From NCBI GenBank assembly GCA_903934035.1, contig CAIZMK010000215.1, positions 1-32,362 of the forward strand: DNA of 32,362 bases, written 5' to 3'. The DNA is from an uncultured Methylococcaceae bacterium (lineage in GTDB: Bacteria > Pseudomonadota > Gammaproteobacteria > Methylococcales > Methylomonadaceae). Under the pieces are notes generated by a model. That model saw nothing but the letters and a program-made list of their open reading frames with translations. It was not told the origin of the DNA and searched no databases. The translations under genes were made by a program, and so were the position numbers. Positions 30,929 through 32,362 of this stretch are shown here, piece after piece (within the stretch, counting starts at the first letter, position 1; each line of letters starts with the position of its first letter).

Positions 30929-31174
30929 ATGAATGATTTAGAAAAAGAAATAGCTACCTATAATAGAATATTCAGGAAGTTGCTTTCAGATGAAGGTAAA
31001 TTTGCCGTAATAAATGGAAACGATTTACTTGGTGTTTATGTAGCTTATGAAGATGCTTTAAAAATTGGTTATGAAAAATGCGGCATAGATAAAAGATTTT
31101 TAGTTAAAAAAATATTATCTGATGAAAACGTGTCTTATTTTAGCAGAGATCTAAATAATTCATGCCTAGCGTAA
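30929..31174 (+). CDS. Small protein paired with retropepsin-like protease
   Basis: An 81-residue protein with GKFAVINGNDLLGVYVAYED followed by ALKIGYEKCG and FLVKKIL. This is a compact strand-strand-helix-strand unit resembling DUF5678-type small proteins, which are often coded next to aspartyl proteases (from memory). GGAG eight bases upstream. It overlaps the protease gene by 13 bases, so the two form one unit. Role unknown: substrate, regulator or inhibitor of the protease are options. Confidence 0.65.
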   Translation: MNDLEKEIATYNRIFRKLLSDEGKFAVINGNDLLGVYVAYEDALKIGYEKCGIDKRFLVKKILSDENVSYFSRDLNNSCLA

Positions 31175-31602
31175 ATTCTCAAATAACTTTAGGCGGTCCA
31201 ATAATAGAAATAAGTATCGGAATTTCAACGCCAAGACGAGATTTATTAATATCACTGGGGATGCCTGTTTCGCCACCTGTAACCTGTAAATTATTAATTG
31301 ATACAGGAGCATCATGCACCTGCATTGATCCTTGGGTTATCAATAAGTTAAATATAGTTCCTAGTGGATTTACAACCATCCATACTCCATCCACAAATTC
31401 CGGATCAAACCACCAATGCAGCCAATATGATGTATGTTTATCCATACCTCATCCGCATATTAATAGGCATTTTCACAATATCCCGGTTATTGAATCAAAC
31501 TTTGTTCATCAAGGCATAGATGGATTGCTGGGTAGAGATATTTTAGAAAGCTGTGTATTTATTTATAATGGCGAAACAGGTTTTCATACTCTTTCATTTT
31601 AA
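31162..31602 (+). CDS. Retropepsin-like aspartyl protease
   Basis: A 146-residue protein with the catalytic signature LLIDTGASCTCIDPWVI (Asp at about 47, in D-T-G-A-S) and the second hallmark GIDGLLGRDIL near residues 117-127, as in dimeric retroviral-type proteases. One catalytic Asp per chain means it should work as a homodimer. Several Cys/His (CSQYDVC, HPHINRHFH) are present. There is no signal peptide. With the preceding small gene it forms a two-gene cassette with its own promoter and a terminator-like end between the lysogeny and toxin-antitoxin modules, typical of an accessory or lysogenic-conversion gene. No phage structural role is evident. Confidence 0.8.
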   Translation: MPSVNSQITLGGPIIEISIGISTPRRDLLISLGMPVSPPVTCKLLIDTGASCTCIDPWVINKLNIVPSGFTTIHTPSTNSGSNHQCSQYDVCLSIPHPHINRHFHNIPVIESNFVHQGIDGLLGRDILESCVFIYNGETGFHTLSF

Positions 31603-31619
31603 GAAAAATAATACAAATA

Positions 31620-31688
31620 ACCCTGTCTATTAATTTATTCAGGGCTTTTAATACCAAAAATCCTGCAATCCCATTAACTTGGGGTTTT
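31620..31688. terminator. Terminator-like hairpins between convergent genes
   Basis: On the plus strand CCCTG (31621-31625) pairs with CAGGG (31640-31644) before CTTTTAAT. A second short stem CCCA/TGGG (31670-31683) precedes GTTTTTG. Both stems are short (4-5 bp) and so only weak terminators, but they lie exactly between the protease gene and the convergent hicB. Confidence 0.4.
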
Positions 31689-31708
31689 TGTGCCAAATAT
31701 TCCATACA

Positions 31709-32098
31709 TCAATGCCTCATAGCCTCTCTAGCAGCTTGAGCAAGGAAACCTGAGCGTGTTGCCCCGTGCGCTTTTGCATAACTATCAATCTCACTGACTA
31801 AACTTTGTGGCATAGAGATATTTAAGCGCACGGGTTTAGTATCAAGCTTTGTAACATCCACATCAATTAATAACCAAACTCCATCAACATAATCAGCATC
31901 CGTCACTAGCTTATCTAATGAACTAGGCTTAGGTAACTCTAAGTTTTGACCCTCGCACCATAGCTCAATAGCCTCCTGAACCATGCGAGGCAAATCTTGC
32001 CAGTCATCGGCCGCAGAAAAACACCCAGGAAAATCGGGGATAGAAACACCGTGGGCGTGAGCTGCATCGCCTAAATGGATATACACAGGATATAACAT
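31709..32098 (-). CDS. hicB: HicB-family antitoxin
   Basis: A 129-residue antitoxin. The N-terminal HicB domain has PVYIHLGDAAHAHGVSIPDF and PGCFSAADDW, then a helix with EAIELWCEGQNLELPKPSSL. The C-terminal ribbon-helix-helix (RLNISMPQSLVSEIDSYAKA, about 90-129) binds the operator. It normally blocks HicA and represses the operon. Translation starts from GGAG seven bases before the ATG, right after the hicA stop. Here it survives while hicA is interrupted, so it may act only as an autorepressor or as a shield against other HicA toxins. Confidence 0.9.
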   Translation of the reverse strand: MLYPVYIHLGDAAHAHGVSIPDFPGCFSAADDWQDLPRMVQEAIELWCEGQNLELPKPSSLDKLVTDADYVDGVWLLIDVDVTKLDTKPVRLNISMPQSLVSEIDSYAKAHGATRSGFLAQAAREAMRH

Positions 32099-32106
32099 AA
32101 AATCTC

Positions 32107-32292
32107 CTACCAGTCCCAGCCGGCTTGTTTGTAAATATTACGTAAAGTACCTATTGCCAAATCCTTGCGCGGATGTGGCACGACGACATGGCCAAGCTTA
32201 GTGGTGTGCGCAAATTTTTCATGATCGCCTTTGCCACCCACCTTAAACCAACCTTCTTTTTATAAACGCTTAATAATGTCTTTGCTGTTCAT
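32107..32292 (-). pseudogene. hicA: hicA toxin gene with premature stop codon
   Basis: From ATG at 32292 the frame reads MNSKDIIKRL, then TAA at 32262-32260 (codon 11). It then continues in the same frame as KEGWFKVGGKGDHEKFAHTT and LGHVVVPHPRKDLAIGTLRN to a stop at 32107. That is a complete 61-codon HicA, including the catalytic His of GDHEKF (codon 24), except for one codon that is usually Glu, Gln or Lys in relatives. Without readthrough or restart (a GTG at codon 18 lacks a good ribosome site) no toxin is made. A sequencing error is possible. Confidence 0.85.
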
Positions 32293-32362
32293 ACCCTAAA
32301 TTATACACACAAATACACAATAAAGCTAAACAAGCCCACTCAAAACAAATCCTCCTCACACA
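32293..32362 (-). promoter_or_regulatory. hicAB promoter region
   Basis: Upstream of hicA the minus strand has a consensus -10 TATAAT (32305-32300) but no convincing -35; AGGG lies close to the ATG. The -10 is so near the ATG that a transcript from it would be almost leaderless. Confidence 0.45.

Noticed and set aside
30788-30940. 50-codon plus-strand frame ending over the start at 30929
   Set aside because: It crosses the promoter-like -10 and the palindrome, the ribosome site is too close to the ATG, and the composition is not protein-like.
1-32362. Search by eye for integrase, attachment sites, tRNA genes, endolysin, holin and spanin genes
   Set aside because: None could be supported; they may lie outside the window or, for small membrane proteins, be unrecognisable.

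Overview
The window reads as one end of a temperate, short-tailed (podovirus-like) tailed phage or prophage. The host is probably a gammaproteobacterium with a moderately AT-rich genome. The host call is inference, from the DinD and HicAB homologues and gene style; no host housekeeping gene is present. The morphology call rests on a P22-type portal, an N4-gp56-family capsid, a nozzle-like protein and no tape-measure or sheath gene.

Layout, right to left. A HicB antitoxin gene (31709-32098) and a hicA toxin gene broken by an in-frame stop (32107-32292) sit at the right edge. Next is a plus-strand pair, a small protein plus a retropepsin-like protease (30929-31602). The lysogeny switch lies at 28864-30752: an S24-type repressor and a DinD homologue on the plus strand, a Cro/YdaS-like regulator on the minus strand, and three 16-bp operators between them. 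From cro leftward nearly everything is on the minus strand. It runs through small early genes, an O-like initiator with an apparent iteron origin inside it (27197-27312), a helicase-loader candidate, SSB, a DUF2829/Tad2-type anti-defence candidate, a Ref-type HNH protein, a DUF1064 protein, a DksA/TraR-like zinc-finger protein and several tiny overlapping genes. The late genes follow: terminase, portal, Gp49-like protein, scaffold, capsid, adaptors, nozzle, fibre and internal virion proteins. The last of these runs off the left edge.

How it works together. Repressor binding at the operators would shut the strong leftward cro promoter, and RecA-triggered self-cleavage would release the replication genes and then the late genes. 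Adjacent genes are tightly coupled, with many ATGA or TAATG overlaps. Non-overlapping late genes are often separated by members of small hairpin families placed at or just before the ribosome binding site. Paired changes in the stems suggest these act as RNA structures. They are the least explained feature of the window.

No integrase, attachment site, lysis cassette, tRNA, CRISPR array or insertion sequence was recognised.
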